Shown in pieces: positions 37,843-43,713 of a stretch of 64,000 nt of DNA. A model generated the notes under the pieces. That model did no database searches and had not been told where the DNA came from. It was given only the letters and a program-made list of their open reading frames with translations. How positions within the stretch are numbered: position 1 is the first letter of the stretch; each line of letters begins with the position of its first letter. Position numbers and translations under genes: made by a program. Source of the stretch: Heloderma charlesbogerti (Eukaryota > Chordata > Lepidosauria > Squamata > Helodermatidae); the NCBI GenBank assembly GCA_026122225.1, contig JANEZZ010002199.1, positions 62,001 through 126,000 of the forward strand, written 5' to 3'.

Positions 37843-40800
37843 CGCCCCGCCTCGGTGCCTTCTGGTCCTGCGCAGCTCCTCGCTGGTCATTGCCAGGACT
37901 TGGAGTCATAGCTGGCCCCTTCCTAACAATGGTGAGGGGAGTGTAGCGGGGGGTGTCCCCAAACCTTTCCCCAGAGTCATGGGGACACCGTGGTTTCTCT
38001 GCACTCAAAGCAACATTTGCTCTTGCTGACAGGGCTGGTGCGGGACGTTTGGCTTCCTGAGGCAAAGGAGAAGATGGCGCCCTCCACCCCACTCCGCGAA
38101 CAGAAGCCAACCAGACCAGCAGCTGAATCTCACATCAGTGCTGCCTGCCTGAGGGCAGCAATGTAGCGCAGAGGTGCAGGCCAGGCTGTGTGGCTCTCGG
38201 ACCACTGTGTCCTCCACCGCCTTGCTGCCCCTCCCACCACCACCACCCCCTGCCACCTGAGGCAGCTAAGTCGCGCTGCCTAATGGGAGGGACGGCCCTG
38301 TTTGCTGAGAAAATGTGACGGTACACACACACACACACACACACACATCCCAGACCGTTGCCCCACCTATGTGTTTTGCCCACTTACATGCTCTGTAAAA
38401 ACACGATTTTAACTTTGTGACTTGATGCTCTCCTTTAAAAAAAGTAACAGGTCTTTTTTAGAAGAGGAAGATGTGTGTCTGTGTGCGTCTTTTTACAAAA
38501 ACCTTCTGAAATATGTCGAAGCAAGTGCTTAAAAGAAGTGGTGGTTGACTGGACTCCCCCTGCCCCATGAAACTTCTACCACCTCCATGGATCGATTCTC
38601 CAAGGGCACCATCACCTTTGTCATGATTAAGTCATCCTGGAAAAAACAAAATCTCCCTTGAGCAATTGTGACTGCGTGTGCAGCAGAGGGCTCAAAGGGA
38701 GTGAGGCCTACCTCCAAGTGGATGATTATATGAGCTCAGTGTTCCCCATAAGTCACTGAAAGCTTCTGAACCTAAAAATGAGTGTTCTCAATCAGCTTAT
38801 ATATTTCTGGGGCCAGCTATTCATAGATGCTAAATTCCACGTAGACACTGGGGGCTGTATCCAACGTTAGCCTAACTTAAGCCCCATTTGTTTCAATGAG
38901 TCTTCTCTAAGTAGGACTAATATTACATACAACTCTTGGTTTCACTGGTGAGGACCTGGAAACGTTCAACATCAGGCCATCACAACATGGGGTAAGTGTT
39001 ACCGACAACACATTAAGGAGGAGGACTGGCCATGGGGAATGCTATTTTAATCAAGAGCCCATGTCTCCCATAGCATCTAGTTCTGACCAAATGTTTTTCC
39101 TGAGGAAGAATTCTGTGTAACCTGAAAGCTTGTGTACTGCATTTTGAACACTGGCCTAATAATGAATGTGTGGGTTTTTGATTGTGTGGGTTTTTTAATT
39201 GTTACAAGTAGCATTGGGTAGAAAAGCCTAGGTAAAAATGAATCACTATCACTTACTGTGATAATGATCTGTCACTTGAACTGCCCAGAACTGTCACTTG
39301 AGGCACAGGTGAACTCAGTGGCACCGAGCACGTTTGATCAGCTTAGGCTGGTATACCAACTACGCCCTTATCTGGACAGAGAGAGCCTAGCTACAGTTAT
39401 CCATGCTCTGATAACTTCTCGTCTGGATTACTGCAATGCGTTATACGAGGGGCTGCCTTTGAAAATGGTCCAGAAACGTCAGCTGGTCTAAAATAGGGCA
39501 GCAAGATTGTTAACAGGGACTGGCCAGCAAGCTCATATTAGCCAGTACTTTTCCAGCTGCACTGGCTGCCAGTCCATTTCCGGCCCCGATTCAAAGTGCT
39601 GGTATTAACATTTAAAGCCCTTAACGGCTTGGGGCCAGGTTACCTGAAGGATCGCCTCCTCCCATATGTGCCTGCCTGGACCTTAAGATCATCCTCAGAG
39701 GCCCCTCTCTGTAAGCCTCTGCCAAAGGAAGTGAGGCGGGTGGCTACTAGGAGGAGGGCTTTTTCTGCTGTGGCACCCCGGCTCTGGAATGAGCTCCCTA
39801 GTGAGGTTCTCCTGGCACCTACATTGTATTCCTTTCAGCGCCAGTTGAAGACCTTTTTATTTTTCCAGGCATTTTAACATTTTAGCTTTCTAGACTTTTA
39901 GCTTTGCTGTTTTAAATCTGTATTTCAAACTCCTGCACTGCTGCTAGGTTTTATTTTGGTTGTATTGTTATATTGTGGTTTTAATGTTCTATATATTTTA
40001 AATTGTTTTATTGTGTGCTGTTTGGTTTTAATTTTTGTGAACTGCCCAGAGAGCTTTGGCTATTGGGGGGTATAGAAATGAAATAAATAAATAAATCATA
40101 GGTACTACTTTTCTGAGTCATTTGAACTGTTGTACGTGGCAATCTTGGTTTTCCTTGGCAAAATACCTAGGAACACTCAGTTAAGATGAGAAATAGAAAC
40201 AGCACACAAGACGCTCTCACCTGGAAAGAGACACATTGGAACAAATCCATCTGTGACACCACGTCCCCGATAAGGCTCCTGTTCTCTCCTCCATATTCTA
40301 GCGTGCTGCTCAGGGTCACTGACTCATTCAGGTAGCTCAGCTGGACACAGATTTTCTCAGGGGTCTCGGTGTGGATCAAGAAGGGCACCAGCACCAAATA
40401 CTGTCTAGATGGGGGAAAGGTTCCCGTCAGAGGACTATGGAGTGATGACTGTGGGTTGTTCATGATCTTCAGCATGGTATAGAGAGCTACAACCCACATG
40501 TTCAAAATCTAAGATAATCAGCCAAGAGTGATTTTTGCCTTATTCATCACCTCTCTCTGCATTACATTTGTTTCAAATTCAGAGAAAGAATGACTGAAAG
40601 AAAGAGCTCTCTGTGACTGGAGACAGACAATAGTTCATTTATCATCTGAGAGGCGATGGCAGTTTGAAAGAGGGATCCTCTGCTTCTAGTGTGGACACTC
40701 ATCCCACTTTTGCCTCTGGTTAAGCAGGTCTTGTGGGTTCCTCTAGTGCTCCAGAGCCTGCCAAACCTGTTTAGCCAGAAGCAACCATGGGACAAAATAA

Positions 40801-42092
40801 AGGTATCTGGGTATGACTTGGGCAGCCATGCCTCCTTCAAGCCCACTTCCCTTCAACCCTCTGAAAAAGTATTTTCTGTCTCCTTCCAAAATGGAGCAGG
40901 GGAGGGAAGAGGGGGGGACACACTTTCCCCTTGCAAAGGTGAATGTATCAACCGATTTGACACAACTGCTGCTGCTGCTGTGGACTCTTTCTCCACTTAA
41001 ACATCTAACGAATTGTTCGGAATCTGAGTACCCATACTTATAAAGGAATAAAGGAAACAGGTAACCATTTCCTCGTAAAGCAATATTAAACTTCAAGACC
41101 TAACATTGACCAGGTTCACACGACCGGAAAAAGAAGCCACCATGGCTTCTTTTCCTTCCCCACTCATGTGAACCCAGCCATTGAAAGAAATCTTTTTAAG
41201 TTCTACCCCCCTGGAGCAGAAGGCTGACTCCCAACTTGTTTGACTCTGGGTTCCTTCACACTGAGCTTTTATCCTGCGATTGAGAGTGCTCCTTCACAGA
41301 AGTTTGCAGGGTCTTTACATGACGCCGTGATCATTCAAGGCGTCTCCTGCACTAAATGCCCTTTGTTCCGTTTTTAAATAGATCGCAGAGAATGAGCTAT
41401 CAAATTACCCCGTTGTGTTGCGCTTCAGTTTCCTCCGTGAAAAGAGGAAAAGCGGCAAGAAGAGGAGCGAGATCAGTGAAAGAAAACGGAACACTCAGAT
41501 ATGGGGAGAAGGGGGGGGCAGGAGAAGGAAGCACGTGAAAAAGGGAGTCATTGTGATCCTGCATTTAAAACGGAAGCAGAAAGCCCTGTTTTAAATACAT
41601 GATTTTAGACTGCTGTAGAGATCCCCAACGTGTGGCATTTTCAGGGCGCTGGAGGGGCTGTCGGAGAGAGGCAGCAGAGAAGTACACCTATCAGTGCAGC
41701 TGATCCAGCCTAAATTTGGATCCAACCCCTTGTTAGTCCCTCCGCACAGCTTTACAGGGGGTGAATTCACACAACTGAATCTTGGCTTATGGATTTCACT
41801 TCCACTTCTTGTAGCAGGGAATGCCACAGGCCAAACATCAGTTGCGTGAATTCACAGCTCTGTAAAGCTGCATGGAGAGCCTTAGGATTGTACTCCGGAG
41901 GCAGAGAAAGGGGAAGCTGGGAGAATCAAAGTTTGTGGGAACCAAAGGTGAGAGAGGCCGCAGGGGCAGGGTTGGGGGAAGCCTTGAGCAAGCGGCTTAC
42001 GGTTCTGGGGTGGATGCCGAGGTGTCCGAAGGAAGGAGAAACAGCAGCAGGAGAAAGATGGTGGATCCCCCCAGTCTCCGGCCTATTCCCAT
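705..42092 (-). CDS. A2M: Alpha-2-macroglobulin-like proteinase inhibitor, exons 1-21 (3' part outside window)
   Basis: Secreted thiol-ester protease trap of the A2M family. Minus-strand exons in order: 42001-42092, 40221-40404, 37306-37468, 36130-36182, 33588-33608, 28942-29116, 28033-28117, 26957-27083, 24340-24454, 23408-23517, 22550-22708, 22135-22356, 20720-20783, 16965-17101, 14245-14394, 12711-12884, 9738-9825, 7038-7170, 4239-4527, 2227-2350, 705-826. They join to 929 codons with no stop, and every junction is phase-consistent. Exon sizes such as 184, 53, 21, 85, 64, 150 and 122 bp follow the vertebrate A2M layout as I know it. Residues 1-27 are a signal peptide, then MG1-MG6, the bait region about 696-737, the FPETW motif at 739-743, PDTITEW in exon 19 and the start of MG7. 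The thioester exon is not in the window. The family is certain. Whether the ortholog is A2M, PZP-like or ovostatin-like cannot be settled without the rest. Confidence 0.93.
827..2226. other. Intron 20
   Basis: 1077-1560 resembles the 'gcccacaggcc ... tggtttcccaactttt' repeat (family C) seen elsewhere in the window. The rest, 1560-2226, is GC-rich with no gene or repeat I recognise. Confidence 0.5.
1077..1560. repeat. Family C (hAT-like nonautonomous) repeat fragments
   Basis: Contains 'cccgcaggccacacgttttgcacccctg' type ends (1094-1132) and a body with 'ccagccacccgtcatttgctggtttccc' type sequence (1490-1520). Similar body text recurs near 27500, 29650, 37560 and 44240. Assignment to hAT is inferred from the 'caggggtg' type terminus only. 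Confidence 0.5.
2227..2350 (-). CDS. A2M: A2M-like exon 20 (MG7)
   Basis: 124 bp, residues 848-888 plus one base. Contains [21 protein letters not shown], including the CxC pair of MG7. Acceptor GGACAG, donor GTAAGC. Confidence 0.94.
2410..2790 (+). repeat. Family B MITE, copy 1
   Basis: Shares a 330-360 bp layout with copies near 7945, 13685, 23950 and 35530: 'ctcaccacca..tgtcaccagctgct', a tract from cagcacc to ccagaggg, and an end of 'cttgacgctggcccc'. The GC-rich ends are mirror-like, suggesting terminal inverted repeats. Confidence 0.6.
3566..3730 (-). mobile_element. CR1-type LINE 3' fragment
   Basis: Similar to the 3' end of the longer CR1 at 31095 ('agaagagcc.tg.tggatca', 'aagggtccatcta'). 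Minus orientation by comparison with that element. Confidence 0.65.
4239..4527 (-). CDS. A2M: A2M-like exon 19 (MG6-MG7)
   Basis: 289 bp, residues 751-847. Strong family stretch from [17 protein letters not shown] to [11 protein letters not shown]. About 20 extra residues, rich in Gly, Ala and Lys, precede it compared with human A2M. No other in-frame acceptor exists inside them, so they appear to be coding. Donor GTGAGG. Confidence 0.94.
4731..4852. repeat. Foldback MITE (hAT-like)
   Basis: Inverted repeat with a shared core of about 21 bp (gatgtgttggactacaactc and its complement) and 'ccttccccaac' / 'ggctggggaaagc' outer ends, the look of a common amniote hAT-derived MITE. Confidence 0.7.
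5997..6232. repeat. Foldback element with perfect 28-bp arms
   Basis: 5997-6024 and 6205-6232 are exact reverse complements (ggccaccattttgaata.. arm). A related arm ('ccattttgaatatgcaagc') occurs at 36668. Confidence 0.85.
6720..6757. repeat. GTT/ATT/ACT trinucleotide microsatellite
   Basis: Runs of gtt, then gtt/att, then act units. Confidence 0.85.
7038..7170 (-). CDS. A2M: A2M-like exon 18 (bait region and FPETW)
   Basis: 133 bp, residues 707-750. The first 30 residues are a Pro/Val-rich bait with three of its four basic residues followed by proline. It then rejoins the family at [14 protein letters not shown]. Acceptor CTCCCAG, donor GTAAGT. Ends phase 2 (AA). Confidence 0.93.
7945..8190 (-). 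repeat. Family B MITE, copy 2 (partial)
   Basis: Begins 'ggggccagcgccaagggtag', the reverse of the right end of the 13685 copy, and includes the 'ctctggcccagacaacggtggtgg' type core at 8103-8126. Confidence 0.6.
8535..8650. repeat. MITE-like repeat with 'gggagtaagcccc' core
   Basis: Contains 'cttacttctgagtagaca' and 'cttgggagtaagccccactg'. The same pair occurs at 19225-19345 and half of it near 25318. The ends resemble the Harbinger-like MITEs of this window. Confidence 0.5.
9222..9312 (-). repeat. Family A repeat, fragment
   Basis: Reverse complement of the left 90 bp of family A (agcttttatcctgc.. to ..ccagggcatctcc). Confidence 0.8.
9738..9825 (-). CDS. A2M: A2M-like exon 17 (start of bait region)
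   Basis: 88 bp, residues 678-706 plus one base. Family-like [12 protein letters not shown], then Cys695, after which similarity ends and the variable bait begins ([11 protein letters not shown]). Acceptor TTTTCAG, donor GTAAGA. Confidence 0.92.
11450..12060 (-). mobile_element. L2-type LINE 3' end
   Basis: The minus strand reads a decayed ORF end ([26 protein letters not shown]) like the C-terminal tail of the 39270 element, followed by an AT-rich 3' region. Confidence 0.55.
12234..12425 (-). mobile_element. tRNA-Ala-derived SINE
   Basis: The minus strand starts with a tRNA-like head (gtagctcaggggtagagc A-box, then a gggttcgatccccgg B-box) resembling tRNA-Ala(TGC), followed by a nonhomologous body. 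Not a tRNA gene, since no acceptor stem pairs at the 3' side. Confidence 0.75.
12711..12884 (-). CDS. A2M: A2M-like exon 16 (MG6)
   Basis: 174 bp, 58 codons (620-677). Begins IYNLLP, as A2M proteins do here, and ends GDVYRILQ just before the bait region. Acceptor TTTTCAG, donor GTGAGC. Confidence 0.94.
12885..14244. other. Intron 15
   Basis: Contains one family B MITE (13685-14040). The rest shows no gene or familiar repeat. Confidence 0.5.
13685..14040 (+). repeat. Family B MITE, copy 3 (best preserved)
   Basis: From 'gtgccggctccaggttttgg' to 'cttggcgccggccctt'. The ends are imperfect inverted repeats of each other, as in hAT-type MITEs. Confidence 0.65.
14245..14394 (-). CDS. A2M: A2M-like exon 15 (MG6)
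   Basis: 150 bp, 50 codons (570-619), the family size. Contains [20 protein letters not shown], the strand leading toward the bait-bearing loop. Acceptor TTTACAG, donor GTGAGT. Confidence 0.96.
15430..15582. promoter_or_regulatory. Cluster of C/EBP-like ttgngcaa sites
   Basis: About eight near-palindromes in 150 bp: ttgtgcaa (15433, 15459, 15524), ttgagcaa (15447), ttgcacaa (15481, 15548), ttgcgcaa (15511) and ttgctcaa (15573). ttgcgcaa is the C/EBP core consensus. The role is speculative. Confidence 0.35.
16148..16251. repeat. 26-bp tandem repeat, four units
   Basis: Unit of the form aaattgtggaatgcccc... repeated four times (16148, 16174, 16200, 16226). A fifth start at 16252 continues into the L2 fragment. 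Confidence 0.85.
16252..16645 (+). mobile_element. L2-type LINE 3' fragment
   Basis: Codes [18 protein letters not shown], then a 3' region, matching the tail of the 39270 element ([18 protein letters not shown]). Inserted in the MITE above. Confidence 0.75.
16965..17101 (-). CDS. A2M: A2M-like exon 14 (MG5-MG6)
   Basis: 137 bp, residues 524-569. Includes [14 protein letters not shown] and [11 protein letters not shown]. The donor GTAAGG is clear. The acceptor (ATCAAAG) has a weak pyrimidine tract but is the choice that keeps the frame, one codon shorter than human. Confidence 0.88.
18485..18590 (+). mobile_element. tRNA-derived SINE, 3' part
   Basis: 'cctacctcacaggattgttgtgag' (18489-18512) to 'ggaatataaatacaatgaaat' (18565-18585) matches the 3' half of the SINE at 49841. 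Confidence 0.75.
19225..19345. repeat. MITE-like repeat, second copy
   Basis: 'ggctgcaatccc' start, 'acctgggagaaagccc', 'gacttctgagtaaacgtgc' and 'ataggactgtg' end. Related to 8535-8650. Confidence 0.55.
19838..19951. repeat. GGA/GAA trinucleotide microsatellite
   Basis: Uninterrupted gga units, then aga units with short aagg interruptions. The long purine tract produces spurious Ser/Pro ORFs on the other strand. Confidence 0.95.
20140..20505 (+). repeat. Family A repeat, copy 2
   Basis: Same start (gagcttctatcctgcga) and end (ggctggtgtagagatgc) as copy 1, with many small differences and no shared reading frame. Confidence 0.8.
20720..20783 (-). CDS. A2M: A2M-like exon 13 (MG5)
   Basis: 64 bp, 21 codons plus one base ([13 protein letters not shown] and on). 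Size and motif agree with the A2M family exon. Acceptor CAATGCAG, donor GTAAGT. Confidence 0.93.
20784..22134. other. Intron 12
   Basis: Mostly unremarkable. 21890-22060 looks like a decayed minus-strand SINE related to 12234-12425. No exon seen. Confidence 0.5.
22135..22356 (-). CDS. A2M: A2M-like exon 12 (MG5)
   Basis: 222 bp, 74 codons (429-502). Contains [10 protein letters not shown] and [14 protein letters not shown], matching MG5. Acceptor TCCACCAG, donor GTAAGT. Confidence 0.95.
22550..22708 (-). CDS. A2M: A2M-like exon 11 (MG4)
   Basis: 159 bp, exactly 53 codons (376-428), phase 0 at both ends. Contains [16 protein letters not shown] and a sequon NAT at residue 388. Acceptor CTTCTAG, donor GTGAGC. 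Confidence 0.94.
22709..23407. other. Intron 10
   Basis: An AC microsatellite (22727-22748), a family C-like MITE (22788-22955) and a CR1 3' end (22974-23160). Confidence 0.6.
22974..23160 (-). mobile_element. CR1 LINE 3' end
   Basis: The minus strand ends in 'ccttccaaccctactattct', then 'atgattctat', the CR1 tail, preceded by the 'gacgaggctggacagccat' coding end. Confidence 0.9.
23408..23517 (-). CDS. A2M: A2M-like exon 10 (MG3-MG4)
   Basis: 110 bp, residues 339-375, ending [12 protein letters not shown] at a GTAAGG donor. The frame stays open past the donor into intron 10, but exon 11 supplies the family continuation, so this is not retained. Confidence 0.95.
23518..24339. other. Intron 9
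   Basis: SINE-like scraps near 23665-23740 and a family B MITE (23950-24300). No exon. Confidence 0.5.
23950..24300 (-). repeat. Family B MITE, copy 4
   Basis: Starts 'cagggctggtgtcagggg' and contains the 'gctctggcccaggcaacggtgg' type core (24087-24112), reversed relative to the 13685 copy. Confidence 0.6.
24340..24454 (-). CDS. A2M: A2M-like exon 9 (MG3)
   Basis: 115 bp, residues 301-338 plus one base, with the conserved [13 protein letters not shown] stretch. Of two overlapping acceptors, the upstream one keeps the frame (ADSHGC). Donor GTAAGC. Confidence 0.95.
25835..26172 (+). mobile_element. CR1 LINE 3' end
   Basis: Reads the CR1 C-terminal coding end and 3' tail in plus orientation, finishing with 'ccttccaaccctactgttct' and 'atgattctgtgat'. 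Homologous to 22974-23160 and 57384-57590. Confidence 0.9.
26590..26760 (-). repeat. 'caaaatggctcc' interspersed repeat
   Basis: Minus strand similar to 9905-10010 and 56170-56290 ('gggcaccaccacaaaatggct'). Class not recognised. Confidence 0.5.
26957..27083 (-). CDS. A2M: A2M-like exon 8 (MG3)
   Basis: 127 bp, residues 258-300. Opens with YTYGKPVLG and contains paired cysteines (SVCRPY, QCHGQ, AVCEEF). Acceptor GGCTGCAG, donor GTGAGT. Confidence 0.95.
27084..28032. other. Intron 7
   Basis: Decayed family C sequence (27440-27640) and SINE-like pieces (27640-27760). No exon seen. Confidence 0.5.
28033..28117 (-). CDS. A2M: A2M-like exon 7 (MG2-MG3)
   Basis: 85 bp, the usual size. Codes [16 protein letters not shown] and on to a TACGK end split with exon 8. 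Acceptor CTTTAG, donor GTGAGT (a GCAAGT lies just upstream, but phase requires the GT). Confidence 0.93.
28118..28941. other. Intron 6
   Basis: MITE-like sequence at 28360-28530 and a CA microsatellite at 28817-28838. No exon seen. Confidence 0.5.
28942..29116 (-). CDS. A2M: A2M-like exon 6 (MG2)
   Basis: 175 bp, residues 172-229 plus one base. Starts [10 protein letters not shown] and ends FVVQEY. The SFPLASEP and GTYKVVVQ segments are typical of MG2. Acceptor TTCCAG, donor GTAAGA. Confidence 0.96.
29558..29765 (+). repeat. Family C repeat
   Basis: 'aagggtgaggaacctcagg' start, 'cccaaccatctggtggtttcc' type body (29676-29699) and 'ttgaaatgcatctcctgag' end, shared with 37487-37760 and 44118-44410. 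Confidence 0.6.
29915..29965. repeat. AT/AC dinucleotide microsatellite
   Basis: atat followed by a long ac run with scattered at/ag units. Confidence 0.9.
30746..30876. repeat. Harbinger-like palindromic MITE, copy 1
   Basis: 131 bp between TTA duplications (30743-30745, 30877-30879). Ends gggtgcaatccta / taggattgcaccc, and the body folds back on itself. Confidence 0.8.
31095..33560 (-). mobile_element. CR1-type LINE, 5'-truncated and decayed
   Basis: The minus strand carries reverse transcriptase pieces in order: a MEAQLKCIP region (33420), [60 protein letters not shown] and a degenerate catalytic box (SADDTKLF for YADDTKLF), then [14 protein letters not shown] near the end. Frameshifts and stops separate them. 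The 3' end is 'aagaacctaagaagagcc' type sequence. Harbinger-like MITE 2 is inserted at 32998-33130. Confidence 0.9.
32998..33130. repeat. Harbinger-like palindromic MITE, copy 2 (inside CR1)
   Basis: 133 bp nearly perfect palindrome bounded by TTA (32995-32997, 33131-33133). Removing it with one TTA restores the CR1 reading across the site, which proves the 3-bp duplication. Terminal gggcgcaatcctatgcatg / catgcataggattgtgccc. Confidence 0.92.
33588..33608 (-). CDS. A2M: A2M-like exon 5, 21-bp micro-exon (MG2)
   Basis: Seven codons (FPLVYIE) between a CTCCACAG acceptor and a GTAAGTG donor. It matches the seven-residue micro-exon at this place in A2M genes and keeps phase 0 on both sides. It is too short to be found as an ORF and was located by frame and position. 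Confidence 0.9.
34090..35290 (-). mobile_element. L2-type LINE fragment
   Basis: The minus strand reads [42 protein letters not shown] and [13 protein letters not shown] in order, interrupted by stops and frameshifts. Same family as 61975-64000. Confidence 0.85.
35530..35885 (-). repeat. Family B MITE, copy 5
   Basis: Starts 'ggtccggactggtgtcaagg' and ends 'ccccggagccggccctgg', the reverse of the 13685 copy. Confidence 0.65.
36130..36182 (-). CDS. A2M: A2M-like exon 4 (MG2), GC donor
   Basis: 53 bp, completing codon 147 and coding 148-164 ([17 protein letters not shown]). Length and phase match vertebrate A2M. The donor is GCAAGT, so intron 4 is a GC-AG intron. The nearest GT four bases on would shift the frame into a stop in exon 5. 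Confidence 0.9.
36183..37305. other. Intron 3
   Basis: 36655-36850 is a foldback-like repeat ('gggttgtttgaggggg' and 'ccccccaaacaaccc'), with 'caccattttgaatatgcaag' related to the 5997 element. Otherwise nothing recognised. Confidence 0.55.
37306..37468 (-). CDS. A2M: A2M-like exon 3 (MG1-MG2 junction)
   Basis: 163 bp, residues 93-147. It carries the family signature [15 protein letters not shown] that opens MG2. Acceptor CCCGCAG, donor GTAAGC. Confidence 0.96.
37487..37760 (+). repeat. Family C repeat
   Basis: 'gggccaaatccggcccacctgag' type start (37510-37533), 'gttgggtggtttcccagct' and 'gttactggcagtaagc'. The closest relative is 44118-44410. Confidence 0.65.
37811..37840. repeat. AC microsatellite
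   Basis: About 15 ac units. A second array of about 12 lies at 38323-38346. Confidence 0.95.
38030..38310. repeat. MITE with cagggc ends
   Basis: 'cagggctggtgcgggacg' on the left and 'gggagggacggccctg' on the right are mirror-like. GC-rich body, resembling parts of 17310-18330. Confidence 0.55.
39270..40098 (+). mobile_element. L2-type LINE, 3' end
   Basis: Codes [22 protein letters not shown], a stop, then [20 protein letters not shown] and [12 protein letters not shown] to [10 protein letters not shown]. Ends with an AT-rich 3' region and ataaataaataaat. A frameshift near 39540-39590 breaks the frame. Confidence 0.88.
40221..40404 (-). CDS. A2M: A2M-like exon 2 (MG1)
   Basis: 184 bp, residues 31-92, most of the first macroglobulin domain. 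Visible motifs are [15 protein letters not shown] and two N-glycosylation sequons, NES at residue 57 and NRS at 72. It ends in phase 0 at a CAG/GTGAGA donor. Confidence 0.95.
40405..42000. other. Intron 1
   Basis: Family A copy 3 (41262-41623) and a foldback with arms at about 41748-41775 and 41842-41873 ('gtgaattcacacaac' and 'gttgcgtgaattcac'). No exon seen. Confidence 0.55.
41262..41623 (+). repeat. Family A repeat, copy 3
   Basis: 'gagcttttatcctgcgattgag' to 'gactgctgtagagat'. Colinear with copies 1 and 2. Confidence 0.8.
42001..42092 (-). CDS. A2M: A2M-like exon 1: start codon and signal peptide
   Basis: Starts MGIGRR, followed by a hydrophobic core (LLLLFLLP) and small residues (TSAS) suited to signal peptidase cleavage near residue 26-27. 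The donor is GTAAGC on the minus strand. The last two bases complete a proline codon with exon 2, giving a PQY start to the mature region typical of A2M. An upstream in-frame ATG at 42179 lies next to the TATA box and is not the start. Confidence 0.88.
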
Positions 42093-42180
42093 GATGCTGA
42101 GAGGGCAGCCTGTGGACGAAACAGGTGGAGGTGAAAGCTGGATCTTTGCACCTCTGGCTGCTCCCTCTTCCTCCAGCACC

Positions 42181-42187
42181 CTTTATA
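42181..42187 (-). promoter_or_regulatory. TATA box of the A2M-like gene
   Basis: TATAAAG on the minus strand, 89 bp upstream of the start codon. A start site near 42155 would give a 5' untranslated region of about 60 nt. No other TATA-like motif is closer. Confidence 0.6.
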
Positions 42188-42918
42188 CCATCTGTCTGCA
42201 ACTGGCCCACAAAGCTGAGGAGAAAAAGGAGGGGGTTGTATTGCCACAGCCAAGAGGAGAAGCTGGAAGCTCTGCCAAAGAACACACAGAAAGTCCCCTG
42301 CAAGCAAAAAAGGAAGGAAGAAGAAAAGAGGTCATTGACAGTGCTTATTACACAAGGCACTGGCCTATATAGAACCATTTATGCTACAGCCTGTTCCAGG
42401 AGGACAGCTGCCCTGTTGGTTTACCTCTAGTAGGGACCAACTAAGCATATACTCCAAAACAACAGGGAAGGGGGTGCAAGACTCAGGCAGCTCGCTCCAC
42501 CAAACCTGAGGCACAAAAACCTAGGTGCAGCCACAAATCCCCATCCCAGAACAGACTCCTTTCCTTCAGAGCTGCCCAGTATGGTTGGCAGGAAAGCCAG
42601 AATGTCAGAAGCCACAAATGGGGCGGGGGGGGGAGAGTAAAAGGAGCCCCACACTGCCTATTCTGCGGTAAGGGCGTGGGGTGCTAAGCCAAGTGCCGTG
42701 CCAGACCCCTGCCCCAAAATAACTTCTAACGCTATCCGGTGCCATTTTATTTAGGTCTTGGAATAACACAAGGGGAGGAATGAGCATGGCACCAAGAGGG
42801 AAGGGCCTACAAACGTTTCCTTTCAGCAAGTAACAAGTGAATGAACATTCTCTGTCACACAACAGTCCCAAAAATGCCCTCAAGCATTTGTGTTGCACAA
42901 AATGCTAGTTTCGCCCTC
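42188..42918. other. Upstream flank of the A2M-like gene
   Basis: About 730 bp between the TATA box and the first ERV. No gene or familiar repeat. Likely contains the proximal promoter. Confidence 0.5.
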
Positions 42919-43233
42919 TGGAGGCTAGTCCAATTTGCCCCAAAGAGGAGAGTCAACTTCAGGCTGGGTCCAACTCGATTTATTGTTTGCAAACAGTTTG
43001 ACAAAGGAGCTCACGCTCAAAGCAGAGTCGACCCTGGGCGACCCTCGCGCTGCAGTTTTATCACTTAGCTTGCATTCCTCAGCCAGCGTGTTACTTTTGA
43101 TTGGTTGCCAGAGGTTTGCTTGGCAACCTTATCTTAGGGTTACTGTCCGCTCATTCCAGGCATGCGCAGCTCTTACAATGCTACGTGGTGCTTAAGGCAC
43201 ATACAATGGCTTTTAGGTTACATCTTTACTACA
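42919..43233 (-). repeat. ERV 2 3' LTR
   Basis: 315 bp partner, immediately preceded on the minus strand by the polypurine tract ttttgaggggggaat. Confidence 0.87.
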
Positions 43234-43576
43234 ATTCCCCCCTCAAAAGGCTTTTCTCAAATTTATACTCTCTTTGGTCCCGCGGTGGACTATGCACTTA
43301 AAGGCGCAAACTATTATCGCTGTGGCATTGACGCTTTTCTCTAAACAGCAAGTGAGGCCTGGGATGCCTTTGTTCTAGCTACTAGAATGTTGACAACAAA
43401 AACACTTTTTTTTTGAACTTTTGGAACTCAGTTTTGTTCCGTTCATCAGGAACCCTTGAAACGAGAGCACCCTCTTTCTGTAGAGCTACTTGAGTCTTTT
43501 CAGGGGTTCATTATTTCAATGGTGACCTTCAGGTGGGTCAGCTTCCGGTGTGACCCTCTCTGGTGCAGGTGATGCC

Positions 43577-43708
43577 TTTATTCAGTGTGATGAATCCACT
43601 TCTTTTCTTTGGCGACTTTCATAGCAATGGGAGTGGTAAGTAGGATCTGAAACAGACCCTTCTGCTTCTTGGTAGGTGGTTCATCTTTCTAGGACTGGAT
43701 TTCTAGCC
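43577..43708 (-). pseudogene. ERV 2 integrase C-terminal remnant
   Basis: The minus strand reads a gammaretrovirus-like integrase C-terminal domain (LLTTPIAMKVAKEKKW), with one stop before it and one after. It is all that remains of the coding region. Confidence 0.65.
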
Positions 43709-43713
43709 ACCCC

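Larger units (their letters stand above)
37469..40220. other. Intron 2
   Basis: Family C repeat (37487-37760), AC microsatellites (37811-37840, 38323-38346), a 'cagggc' bounded MITE (38030-38310) and an L2-type LINE (39270-40098). An exon-like ORF at 38580-38640 is not part of the A2M reading. Confidence 0.6.

Noticed and set aside
38583..38640. Exon-like minus-strand stretch ([15 protein letters not shown]) behind a TTTTCCAG acceptor
   Set aside because: Exon 2 and exon 3 join in phase without it and fit the family directly. Adding it would insert unrelated residues.
42093..42179. Upstream in-frame ATG at 42179 as the A2M-like start
   Set aside because: It lies next to the TATA box, upstream of the likely transcription start, and would put 29 polar residues before the signal peptide.
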